From assembly GCF_030815125.1 (NCBI RefSeq), contig NZ_JAUSWH010000014.1, positions 81,957 through 145,956 on the forward strand: DNA of 64,000 bases, read 5' to 3'. Source of the DNA: Allorhizobium paknamense. GTDB lineage: Bacteria; Pseudomonadota; Alphaproteobacteria; Rhizobiales; Rhizobiaceae. Under the pieces are notes generated by a model. The model was given only the letters and a program-made list of their open reading frames with translations, was not told the DNA's origin and made no database searches. Shown here piece by piece: positions 37,704-49,391 of the stretch (its first letter is position 1; each line of letters starts with the position of its first letter). Both the position numbers and the translations under genes were made by a program.

Positions 37704-40320
37704 TGTTCACAATCCTTTGCGGAACCACGATAATCTTCTTCGGACTCTGGCCTTGCAGAATGGCCTGCACGGCCTCCAGACCCAGCACCGCTTCCTGCAC
37801 GGTATTCTGATCCGCGTCGCGGCTGATTGTCAATTCCGCACGCTTCTTGCCATTGATCTGGATGGGAAGCGTCACGTCGTTTTCCGCCACCAGTTCCGGA
37901 TCGAAGGCAGGCCAGGACGCCTTGGCGACGATGCCGTCCTTGCCGAGCGCTGCCCAGCATTCCTCCGCCAGATGCGGCGTCATCGGCGCGATGATCTGGA
38001 TGAGGATTTCCGTGGCATCGCGAACGGCAGCGGTGAAGGCGGCATCTGTCTTGCCGGCGGCAACCTGCGTCAGCGGATTGGCCAGGGCATTGACGAATTC
38101 ATAGATGCGCGCCACGGCCTTGTTGAAGGCGAGCTTGTCGAGATCGCCCTGCACGGCGGCCAACGTCTTGTGCGCGACCTGCGAAATCGCCCTGCCCTCA
38201 CCTTCCCTGGCGGGAGCGGCGGCCACGGAGTTCAACGCCTCCGCTGCTTCCGACACCAGACGCCAGACGCGCTGGACGAAGCGATGCGCGCCTTCGACGC
38301 CCGCTTCCGACCAGATCACGTCACGGTCCGGCGGAGAGTCGGACAATACGAAAAAGCGGGCGGTATCGGCGCCGTAGGAGCCGAGAATGTCATCGGGATC
38401 GACGACATTCTTCTTGGACTTGGACATCTTCTCGATGGAGCCGATGGCCACTTCCTCGCCGGTGGTCAGCAGATAGGCCTTGCGGACCCCCTCCACTTCC
38501 TCGATGCGGATATCGGCAGGGGCAACCCATTGCGCCGTCAGCCCCTCGCCCAGACGATAGGTTTCATGCACCACCATGCCTTGAGTGAACAGGCCCTTGA
38601 AGGGCTCGCTCATGTTGACATGGCCGGTTTCACGCATGGCGCGGGTGAAGAAACGCGAATAGAGCAGGTGCAGGATCGCATGCTCGATACCGCCGATATA
38701 CTGGTCCACCGGCAGCCAGCGATTGGCCACCGCCGGGTCCGTCGGGTTGTCTTCCCAGGGCGCGGTGAAGCGGGTGTAATACCAGCTGGAATCCACGAAC
38801 GTATCCATGGTGTCCGTCTCACGACGGGCGGGCTTGCCGCAGCAGGGGCAGTTGACGTGCCGCCAGGTGGCATGGCGGTCCAGCGGGTTGCCGGGCACAT
38901 CGAAGGTCACGTCATCCGGCAATTTCACCGGCAGGTCCTTCTTCGGCACCGGCACCACGCCGCAGACTTCGCAATGAATGACCGGGATGGGGCAGCCCCA
39001 ATAGCGCTGGCGCGAAATGCCCCAGTCACGCAGGCGGAAGTTCACCTTGCGCTCACCGACCGGCTCGTTGCCGAGGGTCATTGCCGTCAGCCTGTTCGCC
39101 ACGGCCTCAAAGGCTTCCGTAGTGGTCATGCCATCGAGGAAGCGGGAATTGATCATCACGCCGTCGCCGTCATAGGCGGTATCGCCCACGGTGAAGCTTG
39201 CGGCATCGCCATCCTTCGGCATGACGACCGGCACCACCGGCAGATCGTATTTGCGGGCGAAATCCAGGTCGCGCTGGTCGCCGGAGGGGCAGCCGAAGAT
39301 CGCGCCCGTGCCGTAATCCATCAGCACGAAATTGGCGACATAGACCGGCAGCTCCCAGGACGGGTCCAGCGGATGGCGAACCTTGATGCCGGTATCGATC
39401 CCCTTCTTCTCCGCGGTTTCGAGGGCGGCGAGCGAGGTTCCGGCACGGCGGCATTCATCGCAGAACTCGGCGACAGCCTGATTGCCTTCGGAGACAGCCT
39501 TGGCCAGCGGATGATCGGCGGCAATCGCCAGGAAGGAGGCGCCAAACAGCGTATCGGGCCGGGTGGTATAGACCTTCACATCGGTAAAGCCCGCCGGGGC
39601 ATGGCCCGCCACTTCCCAGCGCACGGTCAGCCCTTCCGAACGGCCGATCCAGTTCTTCTGCATCAGCCGCACTTTTTCCGGCCACTGGTCCAGCGTGTCC
39701 AGTGCGTCAAGCAGGTCCTGGGCAAAATCGGTGATCTTGAAGAACCACTGCGTCAGTTCGCGCTGCTCCACCAGCGCGCCGGAGCGCCAGCCACGGCCAT
39801 CGATGACCTGTTCATTGGCCAGCACCGTCTGGTCCACCGGGTCCCAGTTGACCTTGGACTGCTTGCGGTAGACGAGGCCCTTCTCCATCATGTCGATGAA
39901 CAGCGCCTGCTGGCGGTGGTAATACTCAACGTCGCAGGTGGCAAACTCCCGCGACCAGTCCAGCGACAGCCCCATGGACTTCAACTGGCTGCGCATGGTG
40001 GCAATGTTCTGGTAGGTCCAGTCCTTGGGGTGGACCTTGTTCTGCATGGCGGCATTTTCGGCGGGCATGCCGAAAGCATCCCAGCCCATGGGATGCAGAA
40101 CATTATAGCCGCGGGCGCGTTTGTACCGGGCGACGACATCGCCCATGGCGTAGTTGCGCACATGGCCCATGTGGATGCGCCCCGACGGGTAGGGGAACAT
40201 CTCAAGCACGTAATATTTCTCGCGCGGATCGCTGTTATCGGTTTCGAAAACCTTGGCCTCGGCCCATTTTTCCTGCCAGCGAGGTTCCGCATCGCGCGGA
40301 TTGTAACGTTCTGTGCTCAT
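37693..40320 (-). CDS. leuS: Leucyl-tRNA synthetase
   Basis: An 875-residue class I synthetase charging tRNA-Leu. The HIGH motif is HMGH at 50-53 ([15 protein letters not shown]), and KMSKS is at 631-635 ([14 protein letters not shown]). The large CP1 editing insertion is present (roughly 225-420, with [20 protein letters not shown] and MTTTEAFEA). The zinc-type [18 protein letters not shown] segment and the anticodon-binding C-terminus complete the enzyme, which is of normal length. It is the first gene of the leuS-lptE-holA operon and divergent from yggS. Confidence 0.97.
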   Translation of the reverse strand: MSTERYNPRDAEPRWQEKWAEAKVFETDNSDPREKYYVLEMFPYPSGRIHMGHVRNYAMGDVVARYKRARGYNVLHPMGWDAFGMPAENAAMQNKVHPKDWTYQNIATMRSQLKSMGLSLDWSREFATCDVEYYHRQQALFIDMMEKGLVYRKQSKVNWDPVDQTVLANEQVIDGRGWRSGALVEQRELTQWFFKITDFAQDLLDALDTLDQWPEKVRLMQKNWIGRSEGLTVRWEVAGHAPAGFTDVKVYTTRPDTLFGASFLAIAADHPLAKAVSEGNQAVAEFCDECRRAGTSLAALETAEKKGIDTGIKVRHPLDPSWELPVYVANFVLMDYGTGAIFGCPSGDQRDLDFARKYDLPVVPVVMPKDGDAASFTVGDTAYDGDGVMINSRFLDGMTTTEAFEAVANRLTAMTLGNEPVGERKVNFRLRDWGISRQRYWGCPIPVIHCEVCGVVPVPKKDLPVKLPDDVTFDVPGNPLDRHATWRHVNCPCCGKPARRETDTMDTFVDSSWYYTRFTAPWEDNPTDPAVANRWLPVDQYIGGIEHAILHLLYSRFFTRAMRETGHVNMSEPFKGLFTQGMVVHETYRLGEGLTAQWVAPADIRIEEVEGVRKAYLLTTGEEVAIGSIEKMSKSKKNVVDPDDILGSYGADTARFFVLSDSPPDRDVIWSEAGVEGAHRFVQRVWRLVSEAAEALNSVAAAPAREGEGRAISQVAHKTLAAVQGDLDKLAFNKAVARIYEFVNALANPLTQVAAGKTDAAFTAAVRDATEILIQIIAPMTPHLAEECWAALGKDGIVAKASWPAFDPELVAENDVTLPIQINGKKRAELTISRDADQNTVQEAVLGLEAVQAILQGQSPKKIIVVPQRIVNIVV

Positions 40321-40453
40321 GGGAATGCGTGTCCGGACTGCTTTATCGATGAGGCTGGACCTTCACCATGAAAAGCAGGAAGCGTCAAGCTTTGCGGGGC
40401 TTGCCTTTTCATGTCGCTGCCGCAAAAAGGAAGCAAAAGGAACGGGTGTGACC

Positions 40454-41113
40454 ATGAGCATTGAAGAAAGACTGGACGAGGTAAAGGCAAAAATCCGGCT
40501 GGCGGAGGAGGAAGCAAACCGCGATCCCGGCTCCGTGGAGCTGGTGGCCGTGTCCAAGACCTTCGACGCGGACACCATTCGCCCTACCCTCGTCCATGGC
40601 CAGCGCGTCTTCGGCGAAAACCGCGTGCAGGAAGCGCAGGGCAAATGGCCTGAGCTGAAAGCCGCGTTCGATGGCGTGGAACTGCATCTGATCGGCCCGC
40701 TGCAATCCAACAAGGCAGCCGATGCCGTGGCGCTTTTCGATGTGATCGAGACGGTGGACCGCGAAAAGATTGCCCGGGCGCTTTCCGAGGAAATGCTGAA
40801 GCAGGGCCGGCATCCGAAGCTTTATGTGCAGGTCAACACCGGCAACGAGCCGCAAAAGGCGGGCATCGCACCGGAAGAGACGGTGGCTTTCGTGGGCCTC
40901 TGCCGCAATGATCTCGGCCTTTCCATCGAAGGGCTGATGTGCATTCCGCCGGTGGATGAAAATCCCGGCCCGCATTTTGCGCTGCTGGAAAAGCTGGCGC
41001 GGGAATGCGGCCTCGACAAACTCTCCATGGGCATGTCCGGCGACTATGAAACGGCGGTGGCCTTCGGCGCGACCAGCGTGCGGGTGGGATCGGCGATTTT
41101 CGGCAGCCGCTGA
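40454..41113 (+). CDS. YggS/PLPBP-family pyridoxal-phosphate homeostasis protein
   Basis: A 219-residue PLP-binding TIM-barrel protein with no known catalytic activity; the family buffers PLP and affects amino-acid pools. Signatures are LVAVSKTFDADTI with the PLP lysine K35, FGENRVQEAQGKW, HLIGPLQSNKAADAV, VQVNTGNEPQKAG, LMCIPP and SMGMSGDYETAVAFGATSVRVGSAIFG. The ATG at 40454 gives the family N-terminus; upstream codons of the frame look non-coding. It is divergent from leuS. Confidence 0.93.
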   Translation: MSIEERLDEVKAKIRLAEEEANRDPGSVELVAVSKTFDADTIRPTLVHGQRVFGENRVQEAQGKWPELKAAFDGVELHLIGPLQSNKAADAVALFDVIETVDREKIARALSEEMLKQGRHPKLYVQVNTGNEPQKAGIAPEETVAFVGLCRNDLGLSIEGLMCIPPVDENPGPHFALLEKLARECGLDKLSMGMSGDYETAVAFGATSVRVGSAIFGSR

Positions 41114-41122
41114 CGGCTGTTG

Positions 41123-41156
41123 TTCCCGAGGCTCATTTTCAATGACCCTTGGGAGA
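41123..41156. terminator. Hairpin after yggS with a TCATTTTCAATGA core
   Basis: Imperfect stem tcccgagg / ccttggga around ctcattttcaatgacc. A similar core recurs at 49153. There is no T-run, so termination is uncertain. Confidence 0.4.
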
Positions 41157-41214
41157 GGCCCCATGCTTTCGTCGGGCTTCTGATGTTCCGCGCACTCCGC
41201 TACCATTATCCTCA

Positions 41215-41278
41215 AGCATGTCGCGCAAAAGTGTGTAGCGGTTTTGCGATAACGACATGCGTTAAAACAAGAACCTAG
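41215..41278. repeat. Repeat family D, second module only, inverted
   Basis: aagcatgtcgcgcaaaagtg ... agcggttttgcgataacgac ... atgcgttaaaacaagaac. It ends a few bases before the first GTG of the propionyl-CoA synthetase frame, which argues for the internal start at 41305. Confidence 0.75.
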
Positions 41279-41304
41279 AGGTGGAAGCGTGGTGGGAGGA
41301 TCAT

Positions 41305-43233
41305 GTGGAGAGCCGTTATCATCAGACCTATCAGGCCTTTCAGGCCGATGCAGAGCAGTTTTGGGCCAATGAAGCCCGGCGCATAGACTGGTTCAAGGAG
41401 CCAGAGCAGGCCTTTGCGCCGGAGCTTGGCGTTTACGGACAGTGGTTTCAGGGCGGAGAAACCAATGCCTGCCACAATGCCATCGACCGCCACATCGCCG
41501 CCGGTCGCGGCGCGGAAACCGCAATCCTTTACGACAGCCCGGTGAGCGGCAGGAAGCAGCGCTTTACCTATGACGAGGCGCTGGCCGAGATTACCGCCAT
41601 CGCCGCCGTGCTTCTCAGCCACGGTGTGAGCAAGGGAGACCGGATCATCCTCTACATGCCGATGATCCCGCAGGCGGTGTTTTCCATGCTGGCCTGCGCG
41701 CGGATCGGGGCGGTGCATTCGGTGGTGTTCGGTGGCTTCGCCGCCAGCGAGCTCGCCACCCGTATCGATGATTCCAGGGCGAAGGCAGTGATTTCCGCCA
41801 GTTGCGGGCTGGAGCCGGGGCGGATCGTGCCCTATAAGCCGCTGCTCGACCAGGCCATCGATATGGCCAGCCATAAACCGGATGTGTGTTTCGTGCTGCA
41901 ACGGGACGAACTGCATGCAGCGCTTCGCTACAGCCATGGCGATTGCGATCTGGGGCAGGCGATCGAGCATGAAAAGGCGCTGGGCACGGCAGTCCCCTGC
42001 ACAGCGGTCGCGGCAACCAATCCGCTCTATATCCTCTACACCTCCGGTACGACCGGCCAGCCCAAAGGCGTGGTGCGCGATACCGGCGGCTATCTGGTGG
42101 CGCTGGCCTGGACCATGGAGGCACATTATGGCATGCGTCCCGGCGAGGTCTTCTGGACCGCCTCGGATATCGGCTGGGTGGTCGGGCATTCCTATATTGT
42201 CTATGGGCCGCTGATCGCCGGAAACACCACCATCATCTATGAGGGCAAGCCGGTGGGAACTCCGGATGCGGGTGCCTTCTGGCGCGTGGTCGAGGAGTAT
42301 GACGTCAAGGCGCTGTTCACCGCCCCCACCGCCTTCCGCGCCATTCGCCGGGAAGACCCGGAGGGAGAGTTCATCCGCACCCATAATCTTTCCGGGCTTC
42401 GCGCTCTGTTCCTCGCTGGCGAAAGAGCCGATCCGGAAACGTTGAAATGGGCGGAAAGACAGCTTGGCGTTCCGGTGATCGATCATTGGTGGCAGACGGA
42501 AACTGGCTGGGCGATTGCGGGCAATCCGCTGGGTCTCGGGGCGCTGCCCGTCAAGCACGGTTCGCCCTCGGTCCCGATGCCCGGCTACCGGCTGGAGGTG
42601 CTGGATGATGCAGGCCATGCCGTTGCAGCGGGGACGCTGGGCAATCTGGTGGTAAAGCTGCCGCTGCCGCCCGGCTGCCTGGTCAGCTTCTGGAATGCCG
42701 ACCAGCGGTTTCGCGATGCCTGTCTCAGCGAGTTTCCCGGCTATTACAAGACCGCAGATGCGGGGCTGATCGATGAGGACGGCTATGTCTTCGTCATGGC
42801 GCGGACCGATGACATCATCAATTGCGCCGGGCACAGGCTTTCTACCGGGGCCATGGAGGAAGTCTGCGCCATGCATCCCGATGTGGCGGAATGCGCGGTG
42901 ATCGGCGTTGCCGATGCGCTGAAGGGACAAGTGCCCTGCGGCTTCGTGGTGCTGAAACGCAATGTCACGCGGGATGCGCAAATCCTGTCGCGGGAGATCA
43001 TCCAGCTGGTGCGGGATGAAATCGGCCCGGTGGCGGCCTTCAAGACGGTGATGGTGGTGGAACGCCTGCCCAAGACCCGGTCTGGCAAGATCCTGCGCGG
43101 CACCATGCAGAAAATTGCCGATGGCCTGCCGTGGAAAATGCCCGCCACCATAGACGATCCGGCTATCCTGGACGAGATCAGCCTTGTTCTCAGCCAGCAC
43201 GGCCATGGAAACACCTGCCCCGCCGTGGCCTGA
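41305..43233 (+). CDS. prpE: Propionyl-CoA synthetase (acyl-CoA synthetase of the PrpE type)
   Basis: A 642-residue AMP-forming acyl-CoA synthetase activating propionate. The N-terminus ESRYHQTYQAFQADAEQFWA is the PrpE signature. The adenylation motif YTSGTTGQPKGVVRDTGG, the DHWWQTETGWAI motif and the C-terminal [13 protein letters not shown] with its acetylatable lysine are all present. PrpE proteins lack the longer N-terminus of acetyl-CoA synthetase. I chose the GTG at 41305 with GGGAGG about 5 bp upstream; the frame opens 8 codons earlier at a GTG next to a repeat element. The nearby acsA is a related paralogue. No other propionate genes are in the window. Confidence 0.9.
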   Translation: MESRYHQTYQAFQADAEQFWANEARRIDWFKEPEQAFAPELGVYGQWFQGGETNACHNAIDRHIAAGRGAETAILYDSPVSGRKQRFTYDEALAEITAIAAVLLSHGVSKGDRIILYMPMIPQAVFSMLACARIGAVHSVVFGGFAASELATRIDDSRAKAVISASCGLEPGRIVPYKPLLDQAIDMASHKPDVCFVLQRDELHAALRYSHGDCDLGQAIEHEKALGTAVPCTAVAATNPLYILYTSGTTGQPKGVVRDTGGYLVALAWTMEAHYGMRPGEVFWTASDIGWVVGHSYIVYGPLIAGNTTIIYEGKPVGTPDAGAFWRVVEEYDVKALFTAPTAFRAIRREDPEGEFIRTHNLSGLRALFLAGERADPETLKWAERQLGVPVIDHWWQTETGWAIAGNPLGLGALPVKHGSPSVPMPGYRLEVLDDAGHAVAAGTLGNLVVKLPLPPGCLVSFWNADQRFRDACLSEFPGYYKTADAGLIDEDGYVFVMARTDDIINCAGHRLSTGAMEEVCAMHPDVAECAVIGVADALKGQVPCGFVVLKRNVTRDAQILSREIIQLVRDEIGPVAAFKTVMVVERLPKTRSGKILRGTMQKIADGLPWKMPATIDDPAILDEISLVLSQHGHGNTCPAVA

Positions 43234-43238
43234 AGACG

Positions 43239-43266
43239 GTGGCGGCGGCTTTCAAGCCCCCGCCAC
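43239..43266. terminator. Hairpin between convergent prpE and hydrolase genes
   Basis: gtggcggcggctt / aagcccccgccac with one mismatch and a two-base loop. No T-run on either side, so its function as terminator is inferred from position. Confidence 0.5.
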
Positions 43267-43275
43267 GTCCCGTGG

Positions 43276-44112
43276 TCAGCCCTTGATAAAGGCCAGAAGA
43301 TCGGCATTCAGCACATCGGCATTGACGGTCAGCATGCCGTGCGAGAAGCCCGGATAGGTCTTCAGCGTCCCGTTCTTCAGAAGCTTGACCGACTTGTGAG
43401 CCGATGCGGCAATGGGAACGATCTGGTCGTCTTCGCCATGGAGAACAAGCGTAGCGACGGAAATCGCCCTCAGGTCTTCGGTCTGATCGGTCTCGGAGAA
43501 GGCCTTGATGCCATCATAGTGAGCCTTTGCCCCACCCATCATGCCCTGGCGCCACCAATTCTGGATCACGCCCTCCTGAACCGTGGCGCCATCGCGATTG
43601 AAGCCGTAGAAGGGACCTGCCGGAACATCGCGGAAAAACTGCGCACGGTTGGCCGCCAGGGCGGACCGGAAACCGTCAAACACTTCCATCGGCAAGCCTT
43701 CAGGGTTGGAGGCCGTCTTCAGCATGATCGGTGGAACGGCAGAGACCAGAACAGCCTTGGCGGTACGGCCCGAGGGCTCGCCATGCTTTGCGACATACCG
43801 GGCAACTTCGCCGCCGCCTGTCGAGTGACCAATATGGACCGCATTCTTCAGATCCAGCGCTTCGACCACGGCAAAGGCATCGGCGGCGTAATGGTCCATG
43901 TCATGCCCTTCCGAAACCTGGGCGGAACGGCCATGGCCACGGCGGTCATGAGCAACGACGCGGAACCCCTTGGAGAGGAAGAACAGCATCTGCGCATCCC
44001 AGTCATCGGACGAAAGCGGCCAGCCATGGTGGAACATGATCGGCTGGGCATCCTTCGGACCCCAGTCCTTGTAGAAAATCTCAACGCCGTCTTTGGTGGT
44101 GACATAGGCCAT
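43276..44112 (-). CDS. Alpha/beta hydrolase (non-heme chloroperoxidase/arylesterase-like)
   Basis: A 278-residue alpha/beta hydrolase. Oxyanion region FHHGWPLSSDDWD, nucleophile elbow GHSTGG with S97, acid in VLHGEDDQIVP and histidine in GFSHGM form the full triad. The sequence WPLSSDDWDAQMLFFLSKGFRVVAHDRRGHGRS is typical of cofactor-free haloperoxidases that act mainly as esterases or perhydrolases; the natural substrate is unknown. A strong AAGGAG precedes the ATG. It is divergent from a LysR-type gene, which is its likely regulator. Confidence 0.88.
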   Translation of the reverse strand: MAYVTTKDGVEIFYKDWGPKDAQPIMFHHGWPLSSDDWDAQMLFFLSKGFRVVAHDRRGHGRSAQVSEGHDMDHYAADAFAVVEALDLKNAVHIGHSTGGGEVARYVAKHGEPSGRTAKAVLVSAVPPIMLKTASNPEGLPMEVFDGFRSALAANRAQFFRDVPAGPFYGFNRDGATVQEGVIQNWWRQGMMGGAKAHYDGIKAFSETDQTEDLRAISVATLVLHGEDDQIVPIAASAHKSVKLLKNGTLKTYPGFSHGMLTVNADVLNADLLAFIKG

Positions 44113-44344
44113 TATCGTATCTCCTTGAGGAATGGGTCAACGCATCCGGCGCGGCCCGATGGGAATGGAACGGTGTACTGAGAGGAAAGTCCGAGGCCGG
44201 CTTTTTGTTGCGGCGGGTTGCGTCCTCTCCCTCTATGGGATGACCGGAAGATGCGCGCCGAGAGCAAAAACAACAATCGCAATAATAATTGCGACTGAAT
44301 TGAATTTTATGCAACAATAACCCGTGTCGCGCGGAGGGCAGGTT

Positions 44345-45256
44345 ATGAACGATTATCGGGCGCTGAAAATCTTTCTGGCGGCGGCGGAAACGTTGAACTT
44401 TGCGCAGGTGGCGCGAGGAATCGGCATGACCCCGGCAGCCGTCACCCGGGCCATTGCCGCGCTGGAGGAGGATCTCGGCGTCCAGCTTTTCGTGCGCACC
44501 ACACGGCAGGTTTCGCTGACGACGGAGGGCGCGGTCTTTGCGGCCCAGATCACCCCCGCCATCAAGGCGCTGGATGGCGCACGCCAGGAGTTGATGAACA
44601 CCCACAAGGCGGACCAGGGACGGCTGCGCATCAGCGCTCCCACCTGGTTTGGCAAGACGATGCTGCCGCCTATCCTTGCAGATTTTGCCCGGCAATTTCC
44701 CCGGATCAGCTTCGAGATTTCCTTGAGTGACGGGCTGATCGATATTCTGGAGGGGGATTATGACCTGACAATCCGCATCTCATCGACCCCTTCCGACAAA
44801 TTCACCATCTGGCGGAAAATCTGCCGGATCAAGCGCATTCTCGTGGCCGCGCCAAACAGCCGTTTTCCCACGGTCGACCATCCTGGCGATCTGAAACCGG
44901 AGGATTGCCTGGCCTATAGCAGCGAAAGCCGCCGGGAAAGCTGGCAGCTTTCCGACGGCCATGCAACCGTGACACTCCCCGCCGGGGCCGCTTTCAGCAG
45001 CAATCAGGGCGATCTTCTGGCGGAAATGGCAGCGGAAAGCTTCGGGGTCGCTTTACTGCCGGAATTTCATGTGGCCCGGCAGATTGCTGAGGGGCGGCTT
45101 GTGCAGATCCTTCCCGGCTGGTCACCGCCGGACCTGTGGTTGACGCTCTATTATCCGCCCTATCAGGCATTGCCGCCACGCATCGCCAGTTTCTCCCGCT
45201 TTCTGGAGACGGCGGTGAACAAGGCGCTTTTCAGCCTCGAAACAGGATCTGGCTGA
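44345..45256 (+). CDS. LysR-family transcriptional regulator
   Basis: A 303-residue regulator: an N-terminal winged helix (ALKIFLAAAETLNFAQVARG, AAVTRAIAALEEDLGVQLF, TRQVSLTTEG) and a LysR effector-binding domain of the CrgA-like subgroup (RLRISAPTWFGKTMLPPIL, LIDILEGDYDLTIRI). The ATG at 44345 has GGAGG 7 bp upstream. It faces away from the alpha/beta hydrolase across a 230-bp AT-rich gap, the usual LysR arrangement, so control of that hydrolase is a reasonable inference. The inducer is unknown. Confidence 0.88.
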   Translation: MNDYRALKIFLAAAETLNFAQVARGIGMTPAAVTRAIAALEEDLGVQLFVRTTRQVSLTTEGAVFAAQITPAIKALDGARQELMNTHKADQGRLRISAPTWFGKTMLPPILADFARQFPRISFEISLSDGLIDILEGDYDLTIRISSTPSDKFTIWRKICRIKRILVAAPNSRFPTVDHPGDLKPEDCLAYSSESRRESWQLSDGHATVTLPAGAAFSSNQGDLLAEMAAESFGVALLPEFHVARQIAEGRLVQILPGWSPPDLWLTLYYPPYQALPPRIASFSRFLETAVNKALFSLETGSG

Positions 45257-45266
45257 CAAACGCAAA

Positions 45267-45291
45267 ACGGCGAGGAAGCCTCCTCGCCGTC
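45267..45291. terminator. Hairpin terminator between the LysR and DUF1013 genes
   Basis: Perfect stem acggcgagga / tcctcgccgt with an agcc loop. On the minus strand it is followed by TTTT, so it best serves the leftward DUF1013 gene but may act for both. Confidence 0.7.
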
Positions 45292-45302
45292 GCTCTCAGG
45301 GG

Positions 45303-45355
45303 TTGTTTACAGGCATTCCGGAGGGAAGACCGGTCTCCCCTTTTCCTGGAACTGC
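45303..45355. repeat. Diverged repeat family C copy
   Basis: aggcattccggagggaagac, cggtctccccttttcctgga: recognisable as a decayed version of the family C core. It precedes the end of the DUF1013 gene. Confidence 0.5.
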
Positions 45356-45371
45356 AAACTGGCTGCGACGA

Positions 45372-46067
45372 TCAGTATTGATCGTCGTCCTCGTCCTTCG
45401 GACGGTCGGATTTCAGCGATTGCAGCTTGGCGAAGACGGCATTGGCGTCGATTTCCTTTTCCTCTTCGGCATAGAAATCGAGATGCTCCGTCTCGGAGGC
45501 CGCGTGCAGGGTTGCACCCAGTTCAGCCGCCGTAGGCAGCGGGCGGCCCTTGGAGGCCTTTTCCACTTCCATGTCGAGATCGATCTGGCTGCAGAGGCCG
45601 AGCGTAACCGGGTCCATCGGCGTCAGATTGGCGGAGTTCCAGTGGGTGCGCTCACGAATCTGCTCGATCGTTGCCTTGGTGGTGCCGACGAGGCGGGAAA
45701 TCTGCGCATCCTTCAGTTCCGGATGATTGCGCACCAGCCAGAGAATGGCATTGGGCCGGTCCTGACGCTTGGAAACCGGCGTGTAACGCGGGCCGCGGCG
45801 CTTGCTGTCGGGCACGCGTACCTTCGGCTCGGAAATCTTCAGCCGGTAATGAATGTCCTTCTCGCCCCGGGCGATCTCGTCGCGGGAAAGCTGGCCGGTG
45901 GCGATGGGATCGAGACCCTTGATACCCTGGGCGGATTCGCCATCGGCAATGGCCTTCACCTCAAGCGGGTGAAGTTTGCAGAAGGTGGCGATCTGGTCGA
46001 AGGACAGCGCCGTGTTGTCAACCAGCCATACGGCCGTTGCCTTGGGCATGAGCAATGTCTGGGCCAT
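45372..46067 (-). CDS. trcR: DUF1013 family protein, TrcR-type cell-cycle regulator
   Basis: A 231-residue protein conserved in alphaproteobacteria. MPKATAVWLVDNTALSFDQIA, FCKLHPLEVKAIADGE, PNAILWLVRNHPELKDAQISRLVGTTKATI and GLCSQIDLDMEVEKA are family hallmarks. Two helix-turn-helix-like segments, about residues 18-40 and 113-140, suggest DNA or RNA polymerase binding. The family is annotated as cell-cycle transcriptional regulator TrcR; the detailed role in rhizobia is not known to me. The C-terminus is acidic (DRPKDEDDDQY). The ATG at 46067 is chosen because the family starts at MAQTLLMPKA; the longer open frame upstream is unlike coding sequence. It is divergent from acsA. Confidence 0.85.
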   Translation of the reverse strand: MAQTLLMPKATAVWLVDNTALSFDQIATFCKLHPLEVKAIADGESAQGIKGLDPIATGQLSRDEIARGEKDIHYRLKISEPKVRVPDSKRRGPRYTPVSKRQDRPNAILWLVRNHPELKDAQISRLVGTTKATIEQIRERTHWNSANLTPMDPVTLGLCSQIDLDMEVEKASKGRPLPTAAELGATLHAASETEHLDFYAEEEKEIDANAVFAKLQSLKSDRPKDEDDDQY

Positions 46068-46325
46068 GGAATTTACAATCCTTCTCTGCGCCCCGCGCCG
46101 GTTGTCGCGGGCCGTGGATTTAACCACAATTTCCGGGAATTCAGCGACCATATACTCCGACTGTCGCTAAATTGCAATTCTTTACGATTCAAATGACCTT
46201 CGTCTAATTGCCGCCGCCGTCCAAGCTGATATGAATCAGCGAGATACGCGGAAAGAGGAGTTCCGCGCACCGCCGCAGCTCAGGCATTTGCGGCGGCGGA
46301 TGACGCGTTTGCAAGGAGGATCCGA

Positions 46326-48281
<1,956 letters not shown>

Positions 48282-48302
48282 GAAACATGGCGTCACATTC
48301 CC

Positions 48303-48338
48303 GCTCTTCACCCTTTTTGGAGGGTGAAGAGCCGCTTT
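48303..48338 (+). terminator. Rho-independent terminator of acsA
   Basis: Stem gctcttcaccc / gggtgaagagc with a tttttgga loop, followed by cgcttttg. Confidence 0.8.
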
Positions 48339-48585
48339 TGCCTCTGCCACTGCAAAAGTCCTCGCAAAAACCCTATATAGAGAGCTTGCGGGATGCACAG
48401 GGCTCGACTTCTCTGTAAAAGCCCGGTGTATTGGTATCAGGCGCATGCCATCAAGCCAAACTGGCTGACGGGCAGCGCATGATTCGTTGTTCTCACGCAA
48501 TTCCGAACGCAAAACCGAGTTACACTTTTGCTGGAATTGCTTTAAAGCGTAGGGCGCGCCACAGATGCGCGCTTCAGGAGTATTC
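48339..48585. other. Intergenic region with a family C-like repeat
   Basis: About 250 bp. At 48490-48548 the sequence cacgcaattccgaacgcaaa, accgagttacacttttgctg and gaattgctttaaag is a variant of the family C repeat. Upstream of it, aagccaaactggctgacggg looks like a separate short palindrome. No gene is supported. Confidence 0.45.
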
Positions 48586-49032
48586 ATGGCTCGGGTCGAT
48601 CAATCGGAAGATTGGCGTGAAAAGCATGCACCGACGATCAGCGTTTTCGAATCGCTGGCGATTGAAGCCTTCGGCAACCTTCCCAAGGAATTCCGGGATC
48701 TGACGGGCAATCTGGTCATTGAGATTGCCGATTTTCCAACCGATGACGTGTTCGAGGACATGGCGCTGGAAACGCCCTTCGATCTTCTCGGCCTGTTCGA
48801 AGGCAAGGGCATCACTGAACGGTTCAGCATGGAAACCGGCGACCTGCCCAACCGCATCACCCTCTATCGCCGCCCCATCATCGACTATTGGGCGGAAAAT
48901 GAGGAAACGCTGGGCGATATCATCACCCATGTTCTGATCCATGAGATCGGCCACCATTTCGGCTTGAGCGATGACGACATGGAGCAGATCGAAGCCAGCG
49001 CCGAAGAGGCGGCACAGCCCGGCAGATCCTGA
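48586..49032 (+). CDS. Zincin-like metallopeptidase family protein (DUF1025 type)
   Basis: A 148-residue protein with the extended zinc motif HEIGHHFGLSDDDM near residues 118-131 (HEXXHXXGXXD), the arrangement of the DUF1025/MMP37-like zincin family found widely in actinobacteria and alphaproteobacteria. The central part (ITLYRRPIIDYWAENEETLGDIITHVLI) is typical. No signal peptide, so it is probably cytoplasmic; no substrate is known. The ATG has AGGAG 5 bp upstream. It is monocistronic between acsA and a convergent gene pair. Confidence 0.85.
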   Translation: MARVDQSEDWREKHAPTISVFESLAIEAFGNLPKEFRDLTGNLVIEIADFPTDDVFEDMALETPFDLLGLFEGKGITERFSMETGDLPNRITLYRRPIIDYWAENEETLGDIITHVLIHEIGHHFGLSDDDMEQIEASAEEAAQPGRS

Positions 49033-49105
49033 AACCACCGGGCCTTGCCTGATTGGATTTATACCAAGGCGCGAAGATGCGTCAGCCTCCTCGCCTTGAA
49101 AGAAT

Positions 49106-49146
49106 TTCGAATATCTCAAATGCACCGAGGGCTTGAGATATTCGAA
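49106..49146. terminator. Perfect 14-bp inverted repeat, candidate bidirectional terminator
   Basis: ttcgaatatctcaa / ttgagatattcgaa with a 13-base loop, between convergent genes. No T-run, so the role is inferred. Confidence 0.5.
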
Positions 49147-49152
49147 AGGGGA

Positions 49153-49185
49153 ATACGAAGGGTCATTTTCAATGACTCTTCGTAT
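49153..49185 (-). terminator. Hairpin touching the DUF1737 stop codon, TCATTTTCAATGA core
   Basis: atacgaag / cttcgtat outer stem and gtcatt / aatgac inner stem with one internal mismatch. Its core resembles the hairpin after yggS. Confidence 0.5.
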
Positions 49186-49391
49186 TACTGCTCACCGAGC
49201 TTCATGCTCGGATCATAGTCCTTGCCATGCACCGTCTTCACCACCGCCTGACCGCAATACATCTGGTTTGCGGCGGCGTTGAAGGAGAGCGTCGGCGAGC
49301 CGTGCAGTTCCCACCCCTTGTTCAGAGCATCGGTGACACGATGACAAAAGGACGAATCGTCCGGGCCGGTGAGGAAGCGATAGACTTTCAT
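49185..49391 (-). CDS. DUF1737 domain-containing small protein
   Basis: 68 residues: KVYRFLTGPDDSSFCHRVTD, ALNKGWELHGSPTLSF and MYCGQAVVKTV define the DUF1737 family, whose function is unknown. Its ATG overlaps the stop of the CitE-like gene as ATGA, so it is the second gene of that operon. Confidence 0.8.
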   Translation of the reverse strand: MKVYRFLTGPDDSSFCHRVTDALNKGWELHGSPTLSFNAAANQMYCGQAVVKTVHGKDYDPSMKLGEQ

